Positions 36,625-46,046 of a DNA stretch of 54,039 bases are shown piece by piece (the first letter of the stretch is position 1; the number at the start of each line of letters is the position of its first letter). The stretch is from CAYZAK01 sp964476445 (GTDB taxonomy: Bacteria; CG03; SLGR01; JAGXOG01), in the NCBI GenBank assembly GCA_964476445.1, contig CAYZAK010000007.1, forward strand, positions 1 through 54,039, in the 5' to 3' direction. The position numbers were made by a program, and so were the translations under genes. The notes under the pieces were generated by a model, which worked only from the letters and a program-made list of their open reading frames with translations, did no database searches and was not told where the DNA came from.

Positions 36625-37210
36625 ACTGAAATTTTTTTTTTGCTTCTGTGGACTTGTATACCGGCTAGAGGCGATACAGACTTTATAAAAACAAGAGTTT
36701 TAAAGATAGCTGACAACATAAGTGAAACTTCTGCCCGTACTATTCCAGATAAACTTGAGCTGTACAGAAATGAAGCCCTGAAATTTTATTCTAAAATTGA
36801 TAATGTAGATACCCCCGGGAAATAAGAGTTGGGGATAGGTTGGTGTGTTATTAGGTACCCTTAAAATCCGGAATGGGCGGAGTTCATGATATAGGATTAT
36901 GATAAACTTCCCTATAAAAACCTTCAGGAAAAGCGAGATTGGGTAAGTAAGGTAAATTAATCCTATAATCTTGAATGGGATTATATGCCCGGCCGCCGGG
37001 CTGTTTCGGGGAAATGTTTATCTTATGCGGCTTCGTACATAGCGGATTGGTTTAAAATAAAAAATTCGGATTCGCAATATGATTTTAGTCCGTATATAAG
37101 TTATCTGATAGGATAGAGAGAATTCGGTATGAATCCCCGGGTTCTTGAAATTTTATATTCTCATAGATTTAATAATGATGACCGGGAAAATATAAAAAAA
37201 CAAAAAGTTT
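36608..37210 (+). pseudogene. Decayed copy B of the papain-like family
   Basis: The remnant of a family member starting at the ATG at 36608, inside the last codons of copy A. It carries a frameshift near the T-run at 36632-36640 and in-frame stops (for example after DNVDTPGK at about 36823). The region between the YQVPL segment and NPEWAEF is deleted. The Cys motif GKCLSYAASYIADWF at about 37010-37056 is intact. The sequence ends after MNPRVLEIL, so the His half is missing. Copy C begins directly behind it. Confidence 0.85.
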
Positions 37211-38424
37211 ATGCATTTATTCAATAAAGTAAAAATAGTTACCGGGTTTCTGGTTTTTGGTTTAATAGTTAATTTATGGGGTGAATATCCCGAATTTTTA
37301 AGACAGAGGATTCTTAAAATAAGCGAACATATTGTCCAAAGCGGAGCATCTACAATACCCGATAAACCTGAAATATATAAAACAGAGGTCCTAAAACTAT
37401 TTGGAAAAGTTGATAATATTGATCTGCCGCGTAAAATTAAAATTGGCGAGGAATTAATATGCTATCAGGTACCGTTAAAATCCGGCGAAGAATTTCTGGA
37501 TATGATTTATATAACTCCAGACGGAGAAAAAATTACCGAGTGGCCGGGTTACCGGGATGAAGAATATGGATATGATATGTACGATCCGGAGACTTGGAAA
37601 CAGTACGCAAAAGAACCTTTGGTGCTCCGCACTAATTTTTTTGATCGGCCCAATTTGATAGACCCGGACAAACCTTCTTTCTTAACCCGTGCCGGAAAAA
37701 CCGCGACCCGCGAAGAAGAAGAGGACGGGATTACTGTAGAAGATATATTACCGCTGCTTGTGGAGACTGACTATGAAGATGTAGGATATTACCCCTTAAA
37801 CCGGCAGTGGGGGTACCCCGTAAATCCCGAGTGGGCTGATTTTTTGATAGAAGATTACGATAAAATACCCTACAAAAATCTTCAGGAAAGAGGGGAATGG
37901 ATAAAGACAGTCAATAAAGTGTACAATCTTAATTGGAATCATTTGCCTGCGCGCCGGGCAGTTTCGGGTAAGTGTCTGTCCTATGTAGCTTCCTATGTAG
38001 CGGATTGGTTTAGTATCAAAAATTCAACCCCGCCGTATGAGTACAATAAATACATCAGTTTTTTAAGGGGAGAAGAAAATCGGGGAGTTAATCCCCGGGT
38101 TCTTGAAGTACTTTATATGGATAAAATGAAAAAAGAAGAACGTGACAAGCCTGTAATAGAGTCTATTGAACCGGTAGGTGAAATTGGTAAAGATTTCGAA
38201 AATGCTTTCGCTGCCGGTGACGAGTTATTAAGGAGGGTTCCTGGCTGGGAAGGGTGTCCCATGGGACCGCTGATAGCCGGTATTTCTGAGAAAAGGCTGG
38301 AGGAATTATTTTCTGAAGGTGGGAGGCTTAGTAATACGCTTTTTGGGGCCTCATTAGATAATCCTTTTTTTCAGGATTCGGTTACCGGTGAAGAGATGGC
38401 GGTGATGCTTGAACAATATGCCGA
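37211..38424 (+). CDS. Secreted papain-like protein, array copy C (cut by gap)
   Basis: The N-terminal 404 residues of a family member: signal peptide (about 1-24, ending NLWGE), the YQVPLKSGEEFLDMIYITPD and NRQWGYPVNPEWADF segments, Cys255 in SGKCLSYVASY, and the second conserved Cys in WEGCPMGP. It breaks off at EQYA, where the N run begins. The His and Glu motifs should lie in the gap. By comparison with copies A and E about 135 residues are missing. No frame damage is seen. Confidence 0.65.
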
Positions 38425-38524
38425 NNNNNNNNNNNNNNNNNNNNNNNNNNNNNNNNNNNNNNNNNNNNNNNNNNNNNNNNNNNNNNNNNNNNNNNNNNNN
38501 NNNNNNNNNNNNNNNNNNNNNNNN
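38425..38524. other. Assembly gap (100 N) inside the array
   Basis: Exactly 100 N, probably a placeholder. The left flank is the three-quarter point of copy C and the right flank is near residue 100 of copy D. About 400 bases of C and 300 bases of D are unaccounted for, so the true gap is likely near 700 bases. The right flank starts with a stretch identical to copy E. Confidence 0.85.
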
Positions 38525-39807
38525 TTTTGGGAATGATTTATATAACCCCTGACGGGGAAAAAATTACCGAATGGCCCGGGTACAGAGAAGAGCGGATGTC
38601 CACCGGTGTGTACGATAAAAATACTTGGACGCAGTTATCTTCCATACCCCTGGTGGTCCGGCTCGATTTTATTAACTTACCTAACTTAATTGATGTTGAC
38701 AAACCTTCTTTTTTACCCCGGGTGGGAAGGACCACCGAGGAGGGTGAGCAGTCCGGCTGGGATTTTTCACCGGAGATGGTCTGGCCTTTCCTTGTACATA
38801 CGGAAAGTGAAAAAATCGGGGAATACCCCTTAAACCGGCAGTGGGGGTACCCTGTAAATCCGGAGTGGGCAGATTTTATGATAGAGGATTACGATAAAAT
38901 ACCCTACAAAAATCTTCAGGAAAGAGAGGAGTGGATAAATACCGTAAATAAGGTTTATAATTTAGACTGGGAGCATTTACCCGGAGAACGCGCAGTTTCG
39001 GGAAAATGTCTCTCTTACGCTTCTTCTTATGTCGGGGACTGGTTTAAGATTAAAAATACTACTCCTCCGTATAATTTTAATTTTTATATCAGTTTTTTAA
39101 GGGGTGAGGAAGAACTGGGACTGAATCCCAGAATCCTTGAAATATTATACGCCGGTTATGAGGGAGAAACTCAAAAAGAAAGGTCTAAAGAAGTTAGAAA
39201 AGAGTCTAATAAAAATAAGCAAGATCGGAGAGGAAAAGAAACAAGAATAATGCCTGCTATGGAGATATGTCCGGCAGGGCAGATGACCATGATTATGGGG
39301 GCCCAGTATGCTAAAAATCTTTTTGCCAGAGACGGTGATATGTTCACTAATTTTTTAAGAGATTCAGTTACCGGCGAAGATATGGATATGACTTTAGAAA
39401 AATATGCTAAGGTACTCTCTTCTAAGTGGGAGCCCCGGCAAATAAAAGATCCTGTTATAAGAGACTTTATTTACGATATTCATCGTAATCCTTCGGGTAT
39501 AACAGATTATAAAGTGCTTTTTTCGTCTAATCGAGAAGCCGATGAGCAGGTGCTTAAAAATGCCTTAAGAACCCATGGAATAGTGTTAGCTGGAATTATA
39601 TACCGAACCTTCGGTATGCCCCTTGAAAATAGTATACACAGCGCCGCTATTATAGGCTATAAAGAAGTGGAGGGTAAAACACATTTTATTTATAAAGAGG
39701 TATTCGGGGAATATGACTGGGATGAGCCGGAGACAGAAAGAGGAGGGCCTTCTTACAGAATGATGCCCGCGGAAGAATTTAATGAAGCATATATATTTAT
39801 TGATTAA
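38525..39807 (+). CDS. Secreted papain-like protein, array copy D (5' end in gap)
   Basis: A member lacking its first roughly 100 residues because of the gap; the visible frame enters at LGMIYITPDG. Present are NRQWGYPVNPEWADF, Cys in SGKCLSYASSY (codon 39007-39009), the ICPAG Cys, a Lys/Arg/Glu-rich insert, and DFIYDIHRNPSGITDYKVLF. The His is in HSAAIIGY (codon 39637-39639), followed by FIYKEVFGEYDWDEPETE and the PSYRMMP end. All proposed active-site residues are kept. Its last 26 bases overlap the start of copy E. Confidence 0.65.
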
Positions 39808-41308
39808 GATAAACAGCGCAGTTCTTTTTTTGACATTTTTTGTGTTCAGTCCGGTAACTGGAGATACGGAATTTATAGAGGAAAGAGTGTTGCAGATAAG
39901 CCGGAGTATCGCAGAAAACGCTGCCGAGACCATTCCCGAAAAACCGACGGTATTTAAAGAATCGGCAATAAATTTTTACCAGGCGGTGGACAATACGGAT
40001 ACGCCCCGAAAAATTAAGTTAGGGGACAAATTAGTAAGTTATCAGGTACCGTTAAAATCCGGAGATGAATTTTTGGGAATGATTTATATAACCCCTGACG
40101 GGGAAAAAATTACCGAATGGCCCGGATTCCGGGAAACGGAATCAGAGGTTTCCATGTACAATTCCCAAAGCTGGGAAAGTTACGCGGAAGTACCTCTGGT
40201 ATTAGATAAGGATTTTTTTATAGAACCTAAATCAATAGATTCGACAACCCCCTCATTTTTACCCCGTGCCGGAAAACTCTCTCCAGAAGGCTTAACGGAA
40301 GCCCCAATTTCTTTAGAGGATATATATACGTTCATTGTACATACCGATCCAGAAAAAATCGGAAATTACCCATTAAACCGTCAGTGGGGATGGCCTGTAG
40401 ACCCTGAACGTGCGGATTTTATAATAGAAGATTATGAAAAAATACCCTACAAGAATCTTCAGGAAAGAAGAGAATGGATAGCTACTGTAAATAAAAAATA
40501 TAATCTGCAGTGGAGACATCTGCCCGGTCGCCGGGCGGTTGCCGGCAAATGCCTGTCTTATGCGGCATCCTATGTTGTGGACTGGTTTAGGATAAAAAAT
40601 ACCACTCCCCCTTATAATTTAAATTACTATATAAGTTATTTAAGAGGGGAAAAAGAAAGGGGTATGAATCCCCGGGTTCTGGAAATATTATACTATGAAA
40701 AAGAGACTGATAGGGATTCTACCGAACCAGAAAAGAAGAAGATCCCGATCAGTGAGATACCGGCCTGTCCGTTTGCCGCTCCTACCATTGGGGTATGGGA
40801 AGACCGAATTTATAATCTATTTTCCACCGATGACTTTGAAATTGAATATATGTTTTTTCAGGATACTGTAACCGGTGAAGATATGGCCCTCACCCTTGAA
40901 AAGTACTCCCGTATTCTGGCTTCAGAATGGGGTCCCCGACAAATAGAAGATCCTGTTATAAGAGACTTTATTTACGATATTCATCGTAATCCTTCGGGTA
41001 TAACAGATTATAAGGTTCTTTTTAGTAATAATACTGACGCCGATGAACAAAAACTTAAAGAGGCATTAAAAAAATACGGCATTGTACTGTCCGGTATAGT
41101 GTACAGGGCTTTTGGCTTGCCCATAGCCAGTTCTGTTCACAGTGCGGCAATAATAGGGTATAAAGATATCAGCGGAAAGACTTATTTTATATACAAAGAA
41201 GTGTTTGGAGAACATGCATGGACTGAACCGGAGACCGAAAAAGGGGGGCCATCATACCGGATGATGCCCATAGAAGAGTTTTATGAGGCCAATGCCTTTA
41301 TATATTAA
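39782..41308 (+). CDS. Secreted papain-like protein, array copy E
   Basis: A complete 508-residue copy. The signal peptide ends near VFSPVTGD. Cys257 lies in AGKCLSYAASY, the conserved IPACPFAA Cys follows, His453 in HSAAIIGYKD and Glu473 in YFIYKEVFGEH. It departs from the others at a few conserved sites (NRQWGWPVDPERADF, GEHAWTEPE). The ATG lies within the final codons of copy D, an arrangement also kept between A and B. Blocks near 40074-40121 and 40951-41014 are nearly or fully identical to copy D. The flp operon follows 83 bases downstream with its own promoter. Confidence 0.68.
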   Translation: MKHIYLLIKINSAVLFLTFFVFSPVTGDTEFIEERVLQISRSIAENAAETIPEKPTVFKESAINFYQAVDNTDTPRKIKLGDKLVSYQVPLKSGDEFLGMIYITPDGEKITEWPGFRETESEVSMYNSQSWESYAEVPLVLDKDFFIEPKSIDSTTPSFLPRAGKLSPEGLTEAPISLEDIYTFIVHTDPEKIGNYPLNRQWGWPVDPERADFIIEDYEKIPYKNLQERREWIATVNKKYNLQWRHLPGRRAVAGKCLSYAASYVVDWFRIKNTTPPYNLNYYISYLRGEKERGMNPRVLEILYYEKETDRDSTEPEKKKIPISEIPACPFAAPTIGVWEDRIYNLFSTDDFEIEYMFFQDTVTGEDMALTLEKYSRILASEWGPRQIEDPVIRDFIYDIHRNPSGITDYKVLFSNNTDADEQKLKEALKKYGIVLSGIVYRAFGLPIASSVHSAAIIGYKDISGKTYFIYKEVFGEHAWTEPETEKGGPSYRMMPIEEFYEANAFIY

Positions 41309-41343
41309 GGTGTGAAATACAACAAATTAGTACTTTTGTACGG

Positions 41344-41372
41344 TTGACAAAACCAGTAATTTATAATAACAT
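41344..41372 (+). promoter_or_regulatory. Promoter of the flp pilin operon
   Basis: TTGACA (41344-41349), 17 bases, and TAACAT (41367-41372). GAGGT precedes the flp ATG at 41392 with suitable spacing. The same TTGACA-N17 architecture is found at the other flp genes. Confidence 0.65.
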
Positions 41373-41391
41373 TGTAGTGAGGTAAAAAATA

Positions 41392-41598
41392 ATGCTAAAC
41401 TTAATAAAAAAGTTAGTAAGTGACGAAGATGGGCAGGGAATAACTGAATATATTCTTGTAGTTCTTCTTGTTGCACTCTCTATGATTTGGATAGGCGAGG
41501 CTTTATCTAATGCAATACAGTCCTTCTATGAAGGCATTGAGTCTGCAGTTACGCCGTTAGTTTCTGTTAGTCCGTTCGGCAGCGGGCAGTGGCCATGA
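41392..41598 (+). CDS. Flp/Fap-type pilin
   Basis: A 68-residue major pilin candidate. A short leader (MLNLIKKLVSDEDGQG) precedes the processing motif, with Gly before ITEY and the hydrophobic helix ITEYILVVLLVALSMIWIG. Cleavage is expected after the Gly of GQG, leaving the Glu at mature position 3 followed by Tyr, slightly offset from the usual Glu5-Tyr6. The C-terminal part is longer and more hydrophobic than in the flp genes at 48.5 kb. No prepilin peptidase gene is visible in the window. Confidence 0.88.
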   Translation: MLNLIKKLVSDEDGQGITEYILVVLLVALSMIWIGEALSNAIQSFYEGIESAVTPLVSVSPFGSGQWP

Positions 41599-42140
41599 TG
41601 TTAGGTAAAATGAATCAGAATAAAGATAATGGGCAAGCCTTAGTAGAAACCCTATTTTCAATGATGTTGATGATTGCGCTTATTTTGGGGGTTTTGCAGG
41701 TAGGATTAATCGGTACCGGGCATATGTTTACTATACTTGGTGCGCATCGGGCGGCCCGAGCCAATCAGCATGGGCAAGATTGCTTAGATGATTATGATAG
41801 TTCATGGGGTCTAGGGGGTACAAATATTCCAGTTATGATGTCAAACCATCCCGGTGTAGCTCAATTTGGGTGGGGCGGCGGAGGAACTAATATAGAGGTA
41901 GAGGATAATACTGATCAAATTAGGATTGAGGTGGGGATGGATTATTTATTAAAAGTGCTCCCTTTTTTTCCTCATCCTGACAGAATGTCATGGGGGTGGG
42001 GCCACACCAGTTTAGTAACCGGGGGTATGGATGACACTATATTGGGTTGGGGACCGCCGATAGAATATGTTGTGATTGCCGAAATGCCCCGGGTCTGGGA
42101 TGAGTCTAAAAATTATGCTCCGCCTAATGACCCATATTAA
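41595..42140 (+). CDS. TadE-like pseudopilin
   Basis: A protein of about 181 residues with the pilin-like leader KDNGQALVETLFSMMLMIALIL, where Gly-Gln precedes the helix and Glu sits in the expected place. The globular remainder is Gly/Trp-rich (WGLGGTN, FGWGGGGTNIE, MSWGWGHTS). It starts at an ATG overlapping the flp stop, or at the nearby GTG 41589. It is probably a minor pilin of the Flp fibre. Confidence 0.75.
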   Translation: MMLGKMNQNKDNGQALVETLFSMMLMIALILGVLQVGLIGTGHMFTILGAHRAARANQHGQDCLDDYDSSWGLGGTNIPVMMSNHPGVAQFGWGGGGTNIEVEDNTDQIRIEVGMDYLLKVLPFFPHPDRMSWGWGHTSLVTGGMDDTILGWGPPIEYVVIAEMPRVWDESKNYAPPNDPY

Positions 42141-42168
42141 CTGAAAAAGGCAAGGAGAACTAAAAAAA

Positions 42169-43176
42169 ATGCAGATAAATAAAAAGTTAACCGGTAAACT
42201 TAAAAATTTAACTAAGGATTGCAGGGGGATTATGACTATAGTTGCAGCCTTTTCTATATTTTCTCTGGTTTTGTTCTGGTACACCATGATCAATATAGGT
42301 GAACTGGTCCACAACAGAATACTTGTGGGAAATGCTGCTGATAATGCAGCTCAGACCTGGGCAACAACCAGAGCCCGTGTGTATAATGTTCTGGGAGCGC
42401 TGGGTTCACAGCAGGCCATGATGATGACCTGGCACATAGACAGTGACAACCCTATGCCACTTTTTTCTCCAAAATGCGTTTACCCTAAACAGGAGCAGCC
42501 TGAACCGGCTCCCTCCGGGAGTCAGACAAATACAGACAATAGAGATAAGGTGGTAGATTCCCTAAATGAACTAAACGGTTGGATTGAATCTTTTATGGAT
42601 AACGGTGCAGACTATGCAAATGATTTGGCCCGTATGGCAGCGGTAAAAACAGCAGATTCACTGAGAGGGGAAATGGATGGTTTTACGGGGTATTTTATGT
42701 CGATGGCACCAAATGCTCCATTGTATATAAATCAAGATGGGGGGGAGGATCTTAATCTGGACCGGGAAGATATTACCGTAGACGTATACGGAACCTTTGT
42801 AAGCTGTCACATTACTGGTTTCTCCCCGCTTACTTGGGAATGTCACCATTTTCCTGGAGATAAGGCTAGCCCCGACGATGAGATAAGCTGGCCTTATATA
42901 CCTGATGAAGGTGCTTTTAGGGACGACCTTACGTCAGAATGGACGGTATCCTTAAGATCTGAATTTTTTGGTAATATATTCGGGGGAATAGATATGACTT
43001 GGGTTACCTCCAATGCCGTGGGAAGGGTTTATCATACTGAAATTGGAGATAAGGGAGACGGCGCTATGTTTCCAACAACAACTCCTGAGGATAGCTGCAG
43101 TACCAGTGAGCCTATTTATACATTTTGTGATGCTAAAACAGGGGGGTGGAAAGGTACTCTTGTAGAGCCCGAATAA
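42169..43176 (+). CDS. TadG-like pilus assembly protein
   Basis: A 335-residue protein with a short basic N-terminus, a hydrophobic helix (IMTIVAAFSIFSLVLFWYTM, about 22-42), then NADNAAQT-like and VYNVLGALGSQQAM segments typical of the Tad_N part of TadG. The rest is extracytoplasmic and contains several Cys. It has a good Shine-Dalgarno (AAGGAGA). It lacks an obvious von Willebrand A domain. Confidence 0.7.
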   Translation: MQINKKLTGKLKNLTKDCRGIMTIVAAFSIFSLVLFWYTMINIGELVHNRILVGNAADNAAQTWATTRARVYNVLGALGSQQAMMMTWHIDSDNPMPLFSPKCVYPKQEQPEPAPSGSQTNTDNRDKVVDSLNELNGWIESFMDNGADYANDLARMAAVKTADSLRGEMDGFTGYFMSMAPNAPLYINQDGGEDLNLDREDITVDVYGTFVSCHITGFSPLTWECHHFPGDKASPDDEISWPYIPDEGAFRDDLTSEWTVSLRSEFFGNIFGGIDMTWVTSNAVGRVYHTEIGDKGDGAMFPTTTPEDSCSTSEPIYTFCDAKTGGWKGTLVEPE

Positions 43177-43198
43177 AATTTTAAGAGGTAAAAAAATA

Positions 43199-43864
43199 AT
43201 GAAATTTTTGAACAACCTAATAAAAAGACACAGAGGGCAGTCAATTGTAGAACTTCTTATAGTTTCCCCCTTGTATTTTTTAATGCTGATGGGTATCTGG
43301 TTTTTTGCCCAGTGGCTAATAGCTGATTTACACCTTGAAAATATATCCAGAACTGTAGCATGGATGCCGGTTTATGCTGAAAGACCGGATGACGAATCTG
43401 CAGAGGATATGGAAAGTTACGCTACCGAGTTAATTGAAAATTGGGTGGGTAACTATATAGGGGAAGATATTTCGGATGAGGATGGAAATCTTGTAATAGA
43501 CAATATAGAGACGGATAACGGTGCAAAAGGATGCATGGTTGGAGGAACATCTTCTGTATTTCAGTTATTAGAAATGCAGATTGAATGGGAGCCTTTGATG
43601 GTACAGTTTGGCATGGATCTAATAGAGTCTTATTCAAAATGTGAAATAGAATACAGATTTAAAGTTTTTAGTTTTTTTCGCGATGCTATAGGGTGGCTGG
43701 GTATTACCGGTCCGGACTGGGATATAGAATGGGTAAGCGGAGGAAGGGCCAATTACGTAGCTAATAATTTCTGGCAAAATTCGCCGTTAGCGTTTCATTT
43801 AATGCCTATTATGGATGTAATACCTGTGTACTGCACCGATTCTGAAGAACATCCTTCTTCTTAA
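43199..43864 (+). CDS. TadE-like minor pilin
   Basis: A 221-residue protein with leader RHRGQSIVELLIVSPLYFLML: Gly-Gln before the cleavage point, then the pilin helix with Glu. The remaining 180 residues are extracytoplasmic with four Cys, possibly paired. Preceded by GAGGT. Last gene of the pilin operon. Confidence 0.75.
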   Translation: MKFLNNLIKRHRGQSIVELLIVSPLYFLMLMGIWFFAQWLIADLHLENISRTVAWMPVYAERPDDESAEDMESYATELIENWVGNYIGEDISDEDGNLVIDNIETDNGAKGCMVGGTSSVFQLLEMQIEWEPLMVQFGMDLIESYSKCEIEYRFKVFSFFRDAIGWLGITGPDWDIEWVSGGRANYVANNFWQNSPLAFHLMPIMDVIPVYCTDSEEHPSS

Positions 43865-43990
43865 TGTTTAATTATTATCCTTTCTTTTAATTTTTAAATT
43901 GTGACAGTTGTAGGTTAGGTAGTCTGGGATAAATTTAAATTGTTGGTTTAGTAATGATTGTTGTGCGCAAGTTTAAAAGTGAAATCCCCG

Positions 43991-45520
43991 ATGAAAAAAA
44001 ATAAGATATCCCGGATATTTAGTTTTAAAAATCTATGTTATTCTCTCCCTTTTTTTATTGTAATTATAAGTGTTTTTAGTTCCTATCTTGCTCCTGAGGA
44101 TTTAGGGCATTATATACGTATGGGGGAAGAAATTCTTAAAGCCCGGACGGTTATCTCCAAAGATATTTTTACTCATACTTTTTTGGGAATGGAATATATT
44201 AATGCCGGATGGTTGTCCCAGGTAGTACTTGCCGTATTTAATGATTTAGGGGGAAAAGAGATTCTTATCCTTTTAAATTCTTTTATTTTAGTCATTTCTC
44301 TTTACCTTTTTGTAAAGTTAATGGCTGAGATTGGAATTAACTATAAAATTATATTTTTGTTCTCATTTTTATATATGTTCACCGGTGCGTCGAACTGGAA
44401 TTTACGCCCTCAGTTATTTGTAATTCCTATTTTTATATACTACTTTTCTTTTTTTTATTCCGGTCAAAAAATTAAGAATTCGCATCTTTTTCTTTTTTTT
44501 ATGCTCATGGTACTGTGGGTAAATTTTCATAATAGTTTTCCGGCGGGAATAGGATTGTTGGGAATATTTCTTGTCGCCGGAATTATCAAAAAATATTTAG
44601 AATCCGGTGAGTTTACCGCAGTATTAAAGGACAGACGTATCCAGACTGTTTTTTTAATTTTGATTGCAGTTACTCTGGCAACTTTTCTGAACCCCTATGG
44701 GTTTAGGATATGGGGAAATGTATTTAGTGTAATGGATAAGGCGGCATATCGCTCCGAGGAATGGCTTCCTCCTACTTTTAACACTCCTACGGGGAGTATG
44801 TTTTTTTTGTCCCTGGTTTCCGGTTTTGCCATATTACTAAAAAGCAGACAGAAGTTAAAAGTTGAGGAAATAATTTTATTGATTTTTTTCTGCTATCAAA
44901 GTTTGCGCCACGTGAGAATGGTATTATGGTGGGGTATTGTAGCTACTCCTATATTCGCCCGACATTTTCAGGCAATAGTTAAAGATTGCACAAAAAATAA
45001 TAAATTTAATTTTTTAACTGCTGAAGATGAAAACTCTATATACAAAACATATATTAATGGTTTTATCATTTTATGTTTATCAGGTATTTTACTGATCGTC
45101 TCTCCTTACCAGAGAAGAAAATTTACTGAAAGCGATTTTAAATATTTCATAAATCCAGCCGAACAGCCGGTAAAAATTATTGATTATTTAAATGAAAATA
45201 ATATAAAAGGCAATATGTTTAATTACAGTGACTGGGGAAGCTATATTATTTGGGAACTCTGGCCGGAGTATTCACCGTTTTTTGCTACCCGTATGCATAT
45301 AGTGCCTCGGGAAATCTGGAATGATTACTTGATAGTTCACAATGGCAAAGTGGGCTGGGAGGACGTTTTAGAAAAATATAATATTTCTTTGGTACTTTTA
45401 AATAATAATGAGAATAGCTATGTTATAGAAGTCATGAGAAATTCCGGAAACTGGCAGGAAATTTTGTCCGACCCGGCCGGAATATTATTTTCAAACCAAC
45501 TGCAGGCTGGAGAAAAATAA
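43991..45520 (+). CDS. GT-C-like multi-span membrane protein
   Basis: A 509-residue protein with about ten membrane helices and a C-terminal soluble domain of about 120 residues. The first loop holds DLGHYIRMGEEILKAR and THTFLGMEYINAGWLSQV, a layout common in GT-C type glycosyltransferases that use lipid-linked sugars. I infer that role and cannot name the sugar or acceptor. I chose the ATG at 43991; an upstream TTG frame start at 43958 has no ribosome binding site. Confidence 0.6.
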   Translation: MKKNKISRIFSFKNLCYSLPFFIVIISVFSSYLAPEDLGHYIRMGEEILKARTVISKDIFTHTFLGMEYINAGWLSQVVLAVFNDLGGKEILILLNSFILVISLYLFVKLMAEIGINYKIIFLFSFLYMFTGASNWNLRPQLFVIPIFIYYFSFFYSGQKIKNSHLFLFFMLMVLWVNFHNSFPAGIGLLGIFLVAGIIKKYLESGEFTAVLKDRRIQTVFLILIAVTLATFLNPYGFRIWGNVFSVMDKAAYRSEEWLPPTFNTPTGSMFFLSLVSGFAILLKSRQKLKVEEIILLIFFCYQSLRHVRMVLWWGIVATPIFARHFQAIVKDCTKNNKFNFLTAEDENSIYKTYINGFIILCLSGILLIVSPYQRRKFTESDFKYFINPAEQPVKIIDYLNENNIKGNMFNYSDWGSYIIWELWPEYSPFFATRMHIVPREIWNDYLIVHNGKVGWEDVLEKYNISLVLLNNNENSYVIEVMRNSGNWQEILSDPAGILFSNQLQAGEK

Positions 45521-45563
45521 TTACACCTGTGACCAGTTAGTTGTCACAAGTGAACGAGACTTG

Positions 45564-45910
45564 ATGAGAACATATATCAGCAAATACTTCAAGAAGAGAT
45601 TTGAGAGTATATTCAGGCTGGACGGCATGAAAGAACAGCTGAGCGTAAAGGAAAACGTAATGGTCAAATCCAATACAATAAAGACCAGGTTCGGAGAGAT
45701 AAAGTTACAGGAACCATAGACAAAAGAGAGCTCGTTTATACCAAACTTTTTGAAAGGTATAAGCGAAGCGAAAAAACGCTATGCCTTGCTTTAATGGAAT
45801 CCTACATACAAAGAGTAAGTACTTGTAGGACGAAAAAAATAACCCGGTTGTATGTGGCAAAGATATCTGGTACATTTTATCAGAAAATTAATAAAAAAGA
45901 AGTATCGTAA
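45564..45910 (+). pseudogene. IS256-family (Mutator) transposase relic
   Basis: Fragments of an IS256-type transposase in shifted frames. The most recognisable is FERYKRSEKTLCLALMESYI followed by QRVSTCRTKKI (about 45745-45840). It matches the N-terminal part of the family, which typically reads MYLQGVSTRKVKKI. Stops and frameshifts are frequent and the DDE core is gone. The rest of the 45521-46046 spacer holds no gene I can support. Confidence 0.55.
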
Positions 45911-46046
45911 GGGTTTAAAAAAAACACTCAACTTCATCTGGCGTTATGACACGGTAAAAATTTTAGAAAAAGCGGAAAAATTTTAGACTTTTATGAAGCC
46001 AGAATATGTTGAATTAACTCAAATTAAGGAAAATGGTATAAAGTAA

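Noticed and set aside
36640..36825. A 61-codon ORF as an independent small gene
   Set aside because: It is the frameshifted N-terminal piece of pseudogene copy B.
38527..38532. TTG after the gap as the true start of copy D
   Set aside because: The sequence enters in the middle of the conserved FLGMIYITPDG segment, so the real start lies in the gap.
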